From an uncultured Hyphomicrobiales bacterium (lineage in GTDB: Bacteria; Pseudomonadota; Alphaproteobacteria; Rhizobiales; Beijerinckiaceae), in assembly GCA_903824185.1 (NCBI GenBank), contig CAIJVU010000010.1:1-64000 (forward strand): DNA of 64,000 nt, given 5' to 3'. Positions 51,936-60,991 of this stretch are shown piece after piece; position 1 is the stretch's first letter, and the number at the start of each line of letters is the position of its first letter. The notes beneath the pieces are model-generated. The model saw only the letters and a program-made list of their open reading frames with translations, was not told the DNA's origin and ran no database searches. The translations under genes were made by a program, and so were the position numbers.

Positions 51936-53141
51936 TCAAGCCTCGTGGCGATAAAGCGCCTTGTCTTTTTCCAATTGCAAGATTGTTGCGTCATCATAGC
52001 CAAGCTCGGACAAAATCTGATGCGTCTGCGCCCCCAAAGGCTGGGGCGGCAGCGCCACTTCCGCAGCCTTGCCGTCATAACGCAAGGGATGATTGACAAA
52101 GGTCAGCTCTTCTTGGTCAGGCCCCGCGCCTTTGAGGGTCACAAAACATTCGGCATGTTTGACCTGCGGATCATCCATGAGGCTGGCATAGTCATTGACC
52201 GGCGCATGCCAAACGGCACGCGGCTCCATCACCGCCACCCATTCGGCATTGGTTTTTTTCAACGCCGCTTCTGCGACAATGGCTTGCAGCTCGTCGCGGC
52301 GGGTCCATGGCGCATCACCTGTGAAAGTGGCAATGCGCGGTTCTTCCATCACATCCGCCAGCAAATCCATCGGCGATAGCGAAATCGCCAAATGCCCGTC
52401 TTTGGTGGCATAGACACCATAAGGCGCGGCATAATACCAGCCCGCGACATGGCCGGGGGCGTGGATGGTTTCCGGCTTTTTGGGCATGTTCAGCCAAGCG
52501 GTGAGCGATTCCGCCTGCAGATCCAAAACCGATTGCATCAGATTGGCATCCACCCGACAGCCTTCGCCGGTTCGTCCGCGCCGCACCAAAGCAGCCAGCA
52601 CGCCCATGGCAAACAAGGCCGCACCATGATGATCGCCCGCCGATACCCCGACCGGACGCGGGCCCAATTCCTTACTGCCGGTAATCGCCATCAAACCATA
52701 AAGCGCCTGCACCAACAGATCCTGACCGGGCTTGCCGACATAGGGGCCATCGGGTCCATAGCCTGTGGCCGCCGCATAGATCAGCGAGGGTTTCATCGCC
52801 TTCAACTGTTCATAGCCCAGACCCAAGCGATCCATGACACCGGGCCGGAAATTTTCCATGACCACATCGGCGCTCTCAACCAATTTCAGAGCGATGTCTT
52901 TGGCTTGGGGATTGCGTAAATCGAGCGCAATCGAACGCTTGTTGCGATTGGCGCACAGCAACAACATGCTTTGTCCGTCCCGAAAGGCATTGGCACCGCT
53001 CCAATGACGCTGCCATGCGCCTTCCACCGTTTCCACGGCAATCACATCGGCTCCTAAATCGGCCAGATATTGCACGCCCATCGGGCCCATCAGGAAATGA
53101 TTGAAACTGACGATCCGCGTGCCTTTCAGCAAATCCAGCAT
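51936..53141 (-). CDS. CaiB/BaiF (class III) CoA transferase
   Basis: 401 residues from ATG 53141 (MLDLLKG). Landmarks are FNHFLMGPMGVQYLADLGADVIAVE, ANRNKRSIALDLRNPQA, MENFRPGVMDRLGLGYE and the catalytic Asp in KPGQDLLVQAL. It is a close paralogue of the plus-strand CaiB at 56588: the shared segments GAWxRHW, ANRN and GPxQYLADxGAD show a common recent origin. It activates a carboxylate for the following hydratase. Confidence 0.93.
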   Translation of the reverse strand: MLDLLKGTRIVSFNHFLMGPMGVQYLADLGADVIAVETVEGAWQRHWSGANAFRDGQSMLLLCANRNKRSIALDLRNPQAKDIALKLVESADVVMENFRPGVMDRLGLGYEQLKAMKPSLIYAAATGYGPDGPYVGKPGQDLLVQALYGLMAITGSKELGPRPVGVSAGDHHGAALFAMGVLAALVRRGRTGEGCRVDANLMQSVLDLQAESLTAWLNMPKKPETIHAPGHVAGWYYAAPYGVYATKDGHLAISLSPMDLLADVMEEPRIATFTGDAPWTRRDELQAIVAEAALKKTNAEWVAVMEPRAVWHAPVNDYASLMDDPQVKHAECFVTLKGAGPDQEELTFVNHPLRYDGKAAEVALPPQPLGAQTHQILSELGYDDATILQLEKDKALYRHEA

Positions 53142-53264
53142 GATGATTGGTCCCCACAAACGATCCAAGGCAGTGAATGAAACAAAGACCGCACAGGCGT
53201 TTTTTAACGAACGACCGGTGCGAAGCTCCGCTCTCAGGCAAAAGACTTCACGCTCTCAAAAACC

Positions 53265-54221
53265 TTATTCGGCAGCCAGCTTGTTGGGCAATAATTTGGC
53301 CTCGGCCAATGCATCATGCAGGCGCTTTAATTCCGCATCTGTCAGCTTCATCAAAGGCGGACGCACAACGGCCCGATCCAGCAAGCCCTGCATGACGAGA
53401 CATTCTTTCATCCGGTTATGCATGTCCAAAAACGGCTCGGCATAAAAGACCTGCTGCATCGGATAGAGGCGATCATTGATCGCATGCGCCTTTTTCAAAT
53501 CACCGGCTTTGACGGCCTCGAACAAATCGACCTGCAATTGCGCCACCACGGAACCGGCGCCCGACAACAAACCGTCTGCCCCCATGCATAAAGAGGCCAT
53601 CAACCATGCCGAATGCGTTGTCAGGACCGTGACGGGGCGCGGCAGATTTTGCAAAGTCCGGATATGTTTCTCATGCATCATCGGATTGGCACACCAATCC
53701 TTGATCGCTTTGATGTTGGGGATGATTTCAATCAGCCGCATCAGGGTTTCGAAAGGATACCCCAAGCCGGTGCCCATCGGATATTGAAACAAGATCATCG
53801 GCAGATCGGTGGCTTCCGCCAGCATTTCAAAATGCCGCACAGCCATTTCAGGCCGCATCTGTCCGCCCATCGACATGCTATTGGGCGGGAACACCAGCAA
53901 GCAGGACGCACCCTCTTGTTCGGCCATGCGGGCCAATCGTGCCGCCTCGTGGCTTCCATCGGCATAGACACCGTTGATCAAAGGCGTCTTGTCGCCGATC
54001 TCCTGCGCCGACACCGCCAGAATGCGCTGCTGCTCGTCAAACGTGCAGGCATGCACTTCCGAGGCGTGGCCATTGACGGTGATGGCTGAAAGACCCCGCA
54101 CATCCGCGACATGGCGCAAATGCCGGCGCGTCTCTTTTTCATTGATGGAATAATCGTCATTGAAGGCCAGCAATGTGGCCGGAATGACACCGCGCGGGAC
54201 AAAATTTTTGAAACGAGCCAT
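53265..54221 (-). CDS. Dihydrodipicolinate synthase/N-acetylneuraminate lyase family protein
   Basis: 318 residues, a DapA-like Schiff-base barrel. Conserved pieces are FVPRGVIPATLLAFNDDYSINE, VNGHASEVHACT (the GT/GE binding loop is altered to GHASE), ILFQYPMGTGLGY with the Tyr near 144, and IKAIKDW with the Schiff-base Lys near 172. It should add or remove pyruvate by aldol chemistry. Its start overlaps by one base (TGATG) the stop of a 25-codon minus-strand frame. Confidence 0.88.
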   Translation of the reverse strand: MARFKNFVPRGVIPATLLAFNDDYSINEKETRRHLRHVADVRGLSAITVNGHASEVHACTFDEQQRILAVSAQEIGDKTPLINGVYADGSHEAARLARMAEQEGASCLLVFPPNSMSMGGQMRPEMAVRHFEMLAEATDLPMILFQYPMGTGLGYPFETLMRLIEIIPNIKAIKDWCANPMMHEKHIRTLQNLPRPVTVLTTHSAWLMASLCMGADGLLSGAGSVVAQLQVDLFEAVKAGDLKKAHAINDRLYPMQQVFYAEPFLDMHNRMKECLVMQGLLDRAVVRPPLMKLTDAELKRLHDALAEAKLLPNKLAAE

Positions 54222-54298
54222 CAGCCTTCCCTCCTTGTTTGTCTGGACAGTTTCACAGACTGCCCGATCTCTCTGTCCTCAAATGTAATGGATTTCAT
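54221..54298 (-). CDS. 25-codon frame, possible MaoC remnant or leader, coupled to the DapA-like gene
   Basis: From ATG 54298 the minus strand encodes MKSITFEDREIGQSVKLSRQ and five more residues before a stop that overlaps the next ATG. The start resembles the conserved N-terminus of MaoC-type dehydratases (FEDxExGQS). It may be a decayed fragment left by gene loss or a short upstream reading frame that couples translation. No evidence shows it is expressed. Confidence 0.3.
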   Translation of the reverse strand: MKSITFEDREIGQSVKLSRQTRREG

Positions 54299-54301
54299 TG
54301 T

Positions 54302-54311
54302 CGTGATCACG
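54302..54311. promoter_or_regulatory. Short palindrome upstream of the DapA-like gene
   Basis: CGTGATCACG is a perfect 10-base palindrome in the 169-base gap between the hydratase and DapA-like genes. It could be an operator; length is modest. Confidence 0.25.
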
Positions 54312-54390
54312 TTGTAATTGTCGCGAAACCCTTGAAAGTTATGATCGTTCCAGCGCGCATTTTTCTGAAAAAAATCGACCTTTCCTGCCC

Positions 54391-55173
54391 CTAGCGATGG
54401 GTGAATTTCGGTTTTTCCTTGGCAAAGAAAGCCCGAACCCCCTCTTTGCAATCATCAGAAGAAAACACGCGGTCGCTCAATTCCAGTGACGCGAAAACAG
54501 CCGCATGTTCCTCCATATCAAAGCTCATATTGGCCGAGGCCTTGCAGCACTGCAAGGCGAGATTGGGCAAATCCGCGAGCTTTTCAGCCAGCGCTGTGGC
54601 GCGCGCCAAAGCTTGCCCTTTGGGCACAACCTCATTGATCAACCCCCAGTCGCACGCCAGTTCAACAGCAACCGGTTCACCGGTGAACATCATCATTTTC
54701 GCGCGGCTTTCACCGATGCGGCGCAAGACCCTGACCGTTCCGCCACTGCCTGGAAACACACCCAGCTTCACCTCCGGCAAGGCTATTTTTTCCCCCGCTT
54801 CGGCAATCAGCAAATCGCAGCACACGGCCATTTCCAGACCCCCGCCATAGGCCAGACCATTCAAGGCCGCAATCACCGGTTTTGAACACGAGCGGATGGC
54901 CGCAAAGGCATCGTTTTCCAGTTTCAATTTTTTGGGAACAACCGATCCCGCATCCATCATATCCGGAAATTCGCTGATATCGGACCCGACACAAAACGCT
55001 TTGTGTCCGGAGCCCGTCAAAACCACCACCCGCACCTGATCATCCTGTGATAGGCGCGTGAAGAGGTCATGCACGTCACGGGATGTTTGCAATGTCACCA
55101 AATTCAAAGGCGGGTTGTTCAATGTGACAATGGCGACGCCGTCCTTGATTTCACACAAAAGCGCTTGGGTCAT
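54391..55173 (-). CDS. Enoyl-CoA hydratase/isomerase family protein
   Basis: 260 residues. It has NNPPLNLVTLQTSRDV at the N-terminus, oxyanion motifs KAFCVGSDISEF near 63 and LNGLAYGGGLEMAVCCDLLIA near 103, and the catalytic Glu in LPEVKLGVFPGSGGTVRV near 133. Full catalytic residues distinguish it from the crotonase at 8135. It hydrates an enoyl-CoA. It is the first enzyme gene after LacI, 92 bases downstream. Confidence 0.92.
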   Translation of the reverse strand: MTQALLCEIKDGVAIVTLNNPPLNLVTLQTSRDVHDLFTRLSQDDQVRVVVLTGSGHKAFCVGSDISEFPDMMDAGSVVPKKLKLENDAFAAIRSCSKPVIAALNGLAYGGGLEMAVCCDLLIAEAGEKIALPEVKLGVFPGSGGTVRVLRRIGESRAKMMMFTGEPVAVELACDWGLINEVVPKGQALARATALAEKLADLPNLALQCCKASANMSFDMEEHAAVFASLELSDRVFSSDDCKEGVRAFFAKEKPKFTHR

Positions 55174-55265
55174 AAAATCAATCCTTGGATGTTACCTAGT
55201 CTTGTTTTGAGCGGTGATGCTTGGGCAGAAAAACGGTCATTGTCTTTTGACAAAACCTGCAGGCT

Positions 55266-56303
55266 TTACTGTTTTGAGACAGGGGAGCGGGCGGTTGTCT
55301 TGCGCACAACCAAACGGGTTTCCAATTCGATTTGATCATAGCGCGGCTCGTTATTGACCACCGCCAGCAAATAATCAGCCGCTGCCTGTCCCATCTGCAC
55401 CAAGGGGATTTGCATGGTCGTCAAAGGCGGCTCCGTATGGGCGGCAAATTCCATGTCATCAAAGCCGGTAATCGACAGATCGCGCGGCACCTCAATCCCT
55501 TGCGCCTTGCATTCGGACAGAGCGCCGAAGGCCAAGACATCAGTGCCTGTCACAACGGCGGTGGGAGGATTGGGCAAAGACAGCAAGCGCCGCATGGCAT
55601 GGCGTCCGCTTTCAATCGTATAGCGGCTTTCCATGATATATTCGGGTGGCAGCGTCAAACCATGCGCCTGCATGGCTTGTTTGACCCCTTCAACCCGCTG
55701 GGTGGCGCGGTCATTGTCTTTGCAAATGCCCACAATCACCGCGATATTTTGATGCCCCATATCCATCAGATAGTCGGCCATCTGAAACGTGGCGCGGCGG
55801 TTGTCGAACCCCACGCAGGGATGCACGGCCTTGGCTTGATAGGTATAGGTGTTGATAAAGGGAATGTTTTTGCGTTCGATCAATTCGTAAAATTCGGGCG
55901 CATGGGTTTCCCCGACCAGAACCAATGCCTCGACCCCGTGCTCGATCAGCGCATTGACATGCACCAATTCCGCCTCGGGGGAAAAATCGGTCTGGCCGAC
56001 AATCAATAGATAGCCGCGCTCAGACAAGCGTCGCTGCACCGCCTCGATCATGGCGGCATAAATCGCATGATTGAGGGTTGGCACCAAAGCCCCGAACAGC
56101 CGATTGGAATGCATGCGCAAAGCCCGCGCTGCCGCATTGCGCAAATAGCCGAGCTCCTTGATCGCCTCATTCACCCGCTGCCTGACATCGGGCCTGACAA
56201 TATGGGGCGAATTGAGCACCCGCGACACGGTTGCCACCGACACCTGCGCGCGCTTGGCCACATCGACAAGGCGCGCCGTTTCGCGGAGCGGTTTGGTTTC
56301 CAT
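55266..56303 (-). CDS. LacI-family transcriptional regulator
   Basis: 345 residues from ATG 56303; codons further upstream are not family-like. The HTH is ARLVDVAKRAQVSVATVSRVLN followed by the hinge helix NAAARALRM. The sugar-binding-type effector domain has RLFGALVPTLNHAIYAAMIEAVQ, PPTAVVTGTDVLAFGALSECK and ISITGFDDMEFA-like DLSITGFDDMEFAAHTEPPLTT. It is divergent from the CaiB operon at 56588, whose start region holds a classical LacI site, and heads the minus-strand run down to 43321. Confidence 0.93.
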   Translation of the reverse strand: METKPLRETARLVDVAKRAQVSVATVSRVLNSPHIVRPDVRQRVNEAIKELGYLRNAAARALRMHSNRLFGALVPTLNHAIYAAMIEAVQRRLSERGYLLIVGQTDFSPEAELVHVNALIEHGVEALVLVGETHAPEFYELIERKNIPFINTYTYQAKAVHPCVGFDNRRATFQMADYLMDMGHQNIAVIVGICKDNDRATQRVEGVKQAMQAHGLTLPPEYIMESRYTIESGRHAMRRLLSLPNPPTAVVTGTDVLAFGALSECKAQGIEVPRDLSITGFDDMEFAAHTEPPLTTMQIPLVQMGQAAADYLLAVVNNEPRYDQIELETRLVVRKTTARSPVSKQ

Positions 56304-56345
56304 GGCGGCCTCATTTTTTGACAATTCCAGAGCAGAGGGCATTGG

Positions 56346-56384
56346 ATATGAAAAAAATTTCAAAATCAACTGTAATTTTCATAT
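56346..56384. repeat. Interrupted inverted repeat in the LacI/CaiB divergent gap
   Basis: ATATGAAAA (56346-56354) and TTTTCATAT (56376-56384) are perfect 9-base arms 21 bases apart, 43 bases upstream of the lacI start. It could be a second operator or a looped structure. The arms are A/T-rich, so chance is possible. Confidence 0.3.
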
Positions 56385-56548
56385 TCAAAATGCAGAAGCG
56401 CGGTCAAGTCGCCCTCAAGACACACCCCTCTTCCACAGCTGATAATTCTGCTGGCCTTCTGATTATTCTTTGCCTAGCATGGGATAAATCTGGCTTTTAT
56501 GGGTGAGAGCCAGACAGAAAAACAATCAAAGCGGGGCGAGCCGATCAG

Positions 56549-56562
56549 CGTAATCGGTTACA
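56549..56562. promoter_or_regulatory. LacI-type operator before the CaiB operon
   Basis: CGTAATCGGTTACA contains GTAA-TCGG-TTAC with a central CG, the classic layout of LacI/GalR/GntR(E. coli) sites. It ends 25 bases before the ATG at 56588, where binding would block expression of the plus-strand genes. Confidence 0.6.
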
Positions 56563-56587
56563 AAAACGCAAACAGGGATGAGACGCA

Positions 56588-57778
56588 ATGCTTCTTGATG
56601 GCATGAAAATTACGACCTTCTGTCATTTTCTGCAGGGGCCGGCCGCCATGCAATATCTCGCCGATATGGGCGCGGATATGATCAAAATCGAACCCCCGCA
56701 AGGCGCATGGGAACGTCATTGGGCCGGTGCCAACCGCGTCAAGGTCAATGGGGTGAGCGCCTTTTTTCTCAGCGCCAACCGCAATGCGCGTTCCATCTCC
56801 CTTGATCTCAAAAAACCCGAAGCCCAAGCCATTGCCCTGAAACTGATCCTGCAATCGCATGCGGTGACCGAAAATTACCGCCCCGGCGCGCTGGATCGGC
56901 TTGGTCTGGGCTATGAGGCGGTGAAGGCCGCCAAGCCCGATATTATCTATGCCTCGGCTTCGGGCTATGGTGCCACAGGCCCCTATGCCACGCGCCCCGG
57001 TCAGGATTTGCTGATTCAGGCCATGTCCGGACTGGTTGCAGCCACGGGGGGCGGCGACAAACGCTTTACGGCACCGGGCGCTGCCATTGCCGATCAGCAT
57101 GGCGCGGCTTTGTTTGCGCTGGGTATTGTCGGGGCCTATGCCAAATGGCTGCGCACGGGCGAAGGCACGCGGGTGGAATCAAGTCTGTTGGCCTCAGGCA
57201 TCGATTTGCAAACCGAATCCCTTGTCACCTATTTTGCGGCCCAAGGCACCGATCGATTGTTTGAGCGCGATGACCATCTCGGCACATGGTTTCACGAAGC
57301 GCCTTACGGCATCTATGCCTTGCAAGATGCGCATGTGGCCATCTCCATGAACCCGCCCGAAAAAGTAGCCCGCGCGCTGAAATCAGACGCCATTGCGGCC
57401 CTCACCGGTCTCAACACCTATCACGACCGCGACATCTATGCGAAAGCCGTGGCGGAGGCGGTAACCCCCCTCACTTTTGTCGAACTGGCCGCAGCCTTCG
57501 AAAGCGAAAATATGTGGTTCACAAAGGTCGATACATTCGATGATCTCGTGGAAAATCCGCAGGTCCGCTATAACGGCACCTTCATGGATTTTGATGTCAT
57601 GGGTGTTCCGCTCAAGCTCGTCAATCACCCCAATCGCTATGACGGAGAGGGGGCTGAAATCCGCCACATGGCCTTTGAACACGGCCAGCACAGCCGGATA
57701 ATTCTGGATGAATGCGGCTATACCAGTCAGGAGATTGATCAATTCCATGAGGCTGAAATTGTTTTCTCGCCCCGCTGA
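56588..57778 (+). CDS. CaiB/BaiF (class III) CoA transferase
   Basis: 396 residues, first gene of the plus-strand set. It has FCHFLQGPAAMQYLADMGADMIKIE, SANRNARSISLDLKKPEAQ, TENYRPGALDRLGLGYEAV and the catalytic Asp in RPGQDLLIQAMSG. Paralogue of the minus-strand CaiB at 51936. Start ATG 56588 follows GGGATGAG. The hydrolase gene begins 21 bases beyond its stop. Confidence 0.94.
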   Translation: MLLDGMKITTFCHFLQGPAAMQYLADMGADMIKIEPPQGAWERHWAGANRVKVNGVSAFFLSANRNARSISLDLKKPEAQAIALKLILQSHAVTENYRPGALDRLGLGYEAVKAAKPDIIYASASGYGATGPYATRPGQDLLIQAMSGLVAATGGGDKRFTAPGAAIADQHGAALFALGIVGAYAKWLRTGEGTRVESSLLASGIDLQTESLVTYFAAQGTDRLFERDDHLGTWFHEAPYGIYALQDAHVAISMNPPEKVARALKSDAIAALTGLNTYHDRDIYAKAVAEAVTPLTFVELAAAFESENMWFTKVDTFDDLVENPQVRYNGTFMDFDVMGVPLKLVNHPNRYDGEGAEIRHMAFEHGQHSRIILDECGYTSQEIDQFHEAEIVFSPR

Positions 57779-57799
57779 TCCCCCGACAGGCTGCCTGTA

Positions 57800-58597
57800 A
57801 TGACATCCCTCCCGATTGAAGAGCGCGATCTGGCCATCGGATCCACGCAGATCAAATGCCGGATTGTGGGCCTCCTCACGCCTGATAAACCCGTCTTGGT
57901 GTTTTTGCATGAAGGGCTTGGCAGCATCACGCAATGGCGTGATTTTCCCGAACGCCTGAGCACAGCAACGGGCTTCAGCGCTTTGGTCTATGACCGGACA
58001 GGCTATGGACGATCATCGCCACTGGCCCATCCATGGCCGGATGATTTTTTAATCCATCACGCTCATGCGCTGCCGAAAATTTTAGCGGCCTTGGGGATCA
58101 CCAAGCCGATTTTGTTCGGACATTCCGATGGCGGCACCCTCGCATTGATGGTGGCCTCGCTTTATCCCGATCTGCCGCTTGCTGCCATCACCGAGGCCGC
58201 GCATGTGCTGATCGAACCCATCACCAAACAAGGCTTGCGATCCTTGCGAGACAAAGCCAGTGCGGAGCCTGATTTCTGCGCCCGTCTTCTGCGCCACCAT
58301 CCTCACGCCGACCCCGCCTTTATCATCCAATGGGCCGACACATGGCTCAGGCCATCGCTTGCCGATTGGACCATGCGGGCGATGCTGCCCGCCATCACCT
58401 GCCCCCTTTTGGCCCTGCAAGGTGAGCAAGACGAGCATGGCAGCCCCGCACAATTGGATATCATCGTTCATGACGTGAGCGGTCCCGCCACCTCTCAACT
58501 GATCCCTGACTGCGGACATGTGCCGCATTTCGACGCCCGCGACGCTGTGATCCATGCGGCACAGGCTTTTTTAGAAAATCACGCGATCAAAGACTGA
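57800..58597 (+). CDS. Alpha/beta hydrolase
   Basis: 265 residues. LVFLHEGLGSITQWRDFP is the oxyanion loop, YDRTGYGRSS the next strand, and LFGHSDGGTLALM the nucleophile elbow with Ser near 107. The acid (ALQGEQDEHG) and His (IPDCGHVPHFD) complete the triad. HEGLGS and GHSDGG patterns occur in hydrolases of esters and CoA thioesters. With the upstream CaiB it may release an acid from a CoA ester; that is inference. Confidence 0.9.
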   Translation: MTSLPIEERDLAIGSTQIKCRIVGLLTPDKPVLVFLHEGLGSITQWRDFPERLSTATGFSALVYDRTGYGRSSPLAHPWPDDFLIHHAHALPKILAALGITKPILFGHSDGGTLALMVASLYPDLPLAAITEAAHVLIEPITKQGLRSLRDKASAEPDFCARLLRHHPHADPAFIIQWADTWLRPSLADWTMRAMLPAITCPLLALQGEQDEHGSPAQLDIIVHDVSGPATSQLIPDCGHVPHFDARDAVIHAAQAFLENHAIKD

Positions 58598-58677
58598 TCC
58601 CTTGATGGGATAAGCCGCTTGTCTTGATCCTCTATTCACACTAGAGCATGACGTCACCATCACCGGAGAAAAACACT

Positions 58678-59532
58678 ATGTCCGCCAGCATCCATGCACC
58701 GCTTGTTCAAACCAATGGTCTGTCTATTCCTGCCTTGGGTCTGGGGACATTCCGCAATGAAGGGGATGACTGCATCCGCTCTGTCGTGCACGCCATCAAA
58801 TCCGGTTATCGCCATATCGATACAGCGCGCATGTATGGCAATGAGCGCGAATGCGGCGAAGGCATCCGGGCCTCGGGCATCAAACGCGAGGATATTTTCG
58901 TCACCACAAAAGTGCTGCATGGCGCGGAATGGGACAAGCCGGACGTCAACAAAGTTTTGCCCGCTATTGAAGACAGCCTGAAACGTCTGCAAATGGATTA
59001 TGTCGATTTATTGCTAATCCATTGGCCGCATCCCACCACCCCGATCAAAGACACGATGGCTGATCTTGTTGCCGCCAAGCGCAAAGGCTATGCCCGCAAT
59101 ATCGGTATTTCCAATTTTACACTGGCCATGGTGGACGAGGCGGTCAAACATGCCGCCGAGCCTTTGTCCAATCATCAATGCGAATACCATCCTTATCTGG
59201 ACCAATCCAAACTGCGCGCAAAAACCTTGGGCTATGGCTTGAGCTGGACCTCTTATTGCCCCATCGGCAAAGGGGCCGCCTTTAGCGATCCGGCCATTGC
59301 AGCCATTGCAGCGCGGCACAACAAATCACCCTCGCAGGTGATTTTGAGATGGCAGTTCCAGCAACCCCATACGATCACCATTCCCAAATCATCCCATGCG
59401 GAACGCATCGAAGAAAACCTGAATATTTTTGACTTTGCACTGAGTGAGGATGACATGACGATCATTTCAAACCTGCACAAGCCGGATGGCCGCATCGTCA
59501 ATCCACCCTTTGCCCCGCAATGGGACCAATAA
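58678..59532 (+). CDS. Aldo/keto reductase
   Basis: 284 residues from ATG 58678 after GGAGA. Family landmarks: LGLGTFRNEG, SGYRHIDTARMYGNE with catalytic Asp and Tyr (near 46 and 51), TTKVLHGAEWD with the Lys near 76, LLLIHWPHP with the His, ARNIGISNFTLAMVDEA, and the NADP-binding IPKSSHAERIEENLNIFDF. Reduces aldehydes or ketones with NADPH. It closes the plus-strand set regulated by the operator at 56549. Confidence 0.94.
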   Translation: MSASIHAPLVQTNGLSIPALGLGTFRNEGDDCIRSVVHAIKSGYRHIDTARMYGNERECGEGIRASGIKREDIFVTTKVLHGAEWDKPDVNKVLPAIEDSLKRLQMDYVDLLLIHWPHPTTPIKDTMADLVAAKRKGYARNIGISNFTLAMVDEAVKHAAEPLSNHQCEYHPYLDQSKLRAKTLGYGLSWTSYCPIGKGAAFSDPAIAAIAARHNKSPSQVILRWQFQQPHTITIPKSSHAERIEENLNIFDFALSEDDMTIISNLHKPDGRIVNPPFAPQWDQ

Positions 59533-59686
59533 TCCCGGTTGAAACGAATTTTTAGCGCGCGCTTCGCGCCTTTTGAAAAGGGCTTGGACTTGAAACACCA
59601 AGTTCAACCCCTTAAGTCAAGGCCTCACCTTTGAGCCCTGACTTCATCGTCTTACCCAAACGCTTGTCCCCGTTAAGGAGTTTTCC

Positions 59687-60991
59687 ATGGCCCGCTTTTT
59701 GAAACACGGTAAAGATGCCCAAGCCCGCAAGGATTATGACCGGCAGGTGCGTGAAACGGTCGAACAAATTCTCGCAGACGTCGAAGCCCGCGGCGATGCC
59801 GCCATTCGTGATCTGTCAAAAAAATTCGACAATTGGGAACCCAAAGAATTTTTCCTGAGCCCCGCGCAAATCAAAGCGGCCATGGATCAGGTTGCGCCGC
59901 GTGATCTTGAGGATATCGCCTTCGCGCAAGCGCAAGTGCGCAACTTTGCCAGCAAGCAAAAAGACTGTCTGAAAGACCTCGAAGTCGAAACCATGCCGGG
60001 CGTGATTTTGGGGCATCGCAACGTGCCTGTCTCCGCGGTTGGCTGTTATGTCCCGGGTGGTCGCTATCCGATGGTGGCCTCAGCGCATATGAGTGTGGTG
60101 ACCGCCAAAGTGGCGGGCGTGGACCGCGTCATTGCCTCAGCCCCTCCGCATCAAGGCGGCCCGCATCCCGCTATTGTTGCCGCCATGCATTTGGGCGGTG
60201 CGGACGAGATTTTGGTGTTGGGTGGTGTTCAGGCCGTGGCCGCCATGGCGCTGGGCACGCAAAGCATCAAGCCCGTCGATATGTTGGTGGGCCCCGGCAA
60301 TGCCTTTGTCGCAGAGGCCAAACGCCAGCTCTATGGGCGCGTGGGCATTGATCTGTTTGCAGGCCCCACCGAAACCTTGGTGATCGCCGATGAAACCGTG
60401 GATGGGGAAATCTGCGCCACCGATTTGCTGGGTCAGGCCGAACATGGGCCGACATCACCGGCTGTGCTGATTACCAATTCGGAAAAGCTTGCCCGTGACA
60501 CCATGGCGGAAATCGAACGGATTTTGGGCATTCTGCCCACCGGCGATGTGGCCCGTCAGGCCTGGACGGATTTTGGCGAAATCATTGTCTGTGACAGCTA
60601 TGAAGAGATGTTGAGCGAGGCTGATCGCGTTGCCTCCGAACATGTGCAGGTCATGACGGATCGCGATGATTGGTTCCGCGACCATATGCGCAATTTCGGC
60701 GCGCTGTTTTTGGGCCCACGCACCAATGTCGCCTATGGTGACAAAGTCATTGGCACCAACCACACATTGCCCACCATGAAAGCCGCGCGTTACACCGGCG
60801 GGCTATGGGTCGGTAAATTCATGAAAACCTGCACATGGCAAAAAGTGGTCACCGATGAAGCCTCGGCCTTGATCGGTGGCTATTGCTCGCGCCTGTGCCT
60901 GTTGGAAGGCTTTGTCGGCCATGCGGAACAGGCCAATGTGCGGGTGCGCCGTTACGGTGGCCAGAACGTGCCTTACGGGGAAGCCGCCCAA
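59687..60991 (+). CDS. Histidinol dehydrogenase-family enzyme, HpsN-like (sulfopropanediol 3-dehydrogenase type)
   Basis: About 435 residues. It has the HisD fold with a Zn site in [12 protein letters not shown] (Gln 250, His 253) and the catalytic Glu-His pair at 318-319 (ASEHVQ). The sequence follows the branch around HpsN rather than biosynthetic His[47 protein letters not shown] and [18 protein letters not shown]. HpsN oxidises a terminal alcohol to an acid in two steps with NAD. No his genes are nearby. Substrate could be dihydroxypropanesulfonate or another polyol; the downstream SDR start overlaps by 4 bases (ATGA). Confidence 0.85.

Noticed and set aside
54391-54451. Upstream extension of the 25-codon frame before the DapA-like gene to 54451
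   Set aside because: The extension overlaps the hydratase gene and is not MaoC-like; only the part from 54298 is mentioned.
55174-55265. Half-site resembling the LacI operator (TGTTACC near 55189)
   Set aside because: Only one half matches and the central CG is missing.
59580-59611. Imperfect hairpin between the aldo/keto reductase and HpsN-like genes
   Set aside because: Arms have two mismatches and no T-run follows, so a terminator call is not supported.
59687-60991. Annotating as biosynthetic hisD
   Set aside because: No his genes nearby and the sequence follows the HpsN-like branch; an SDR partner overlaps it.
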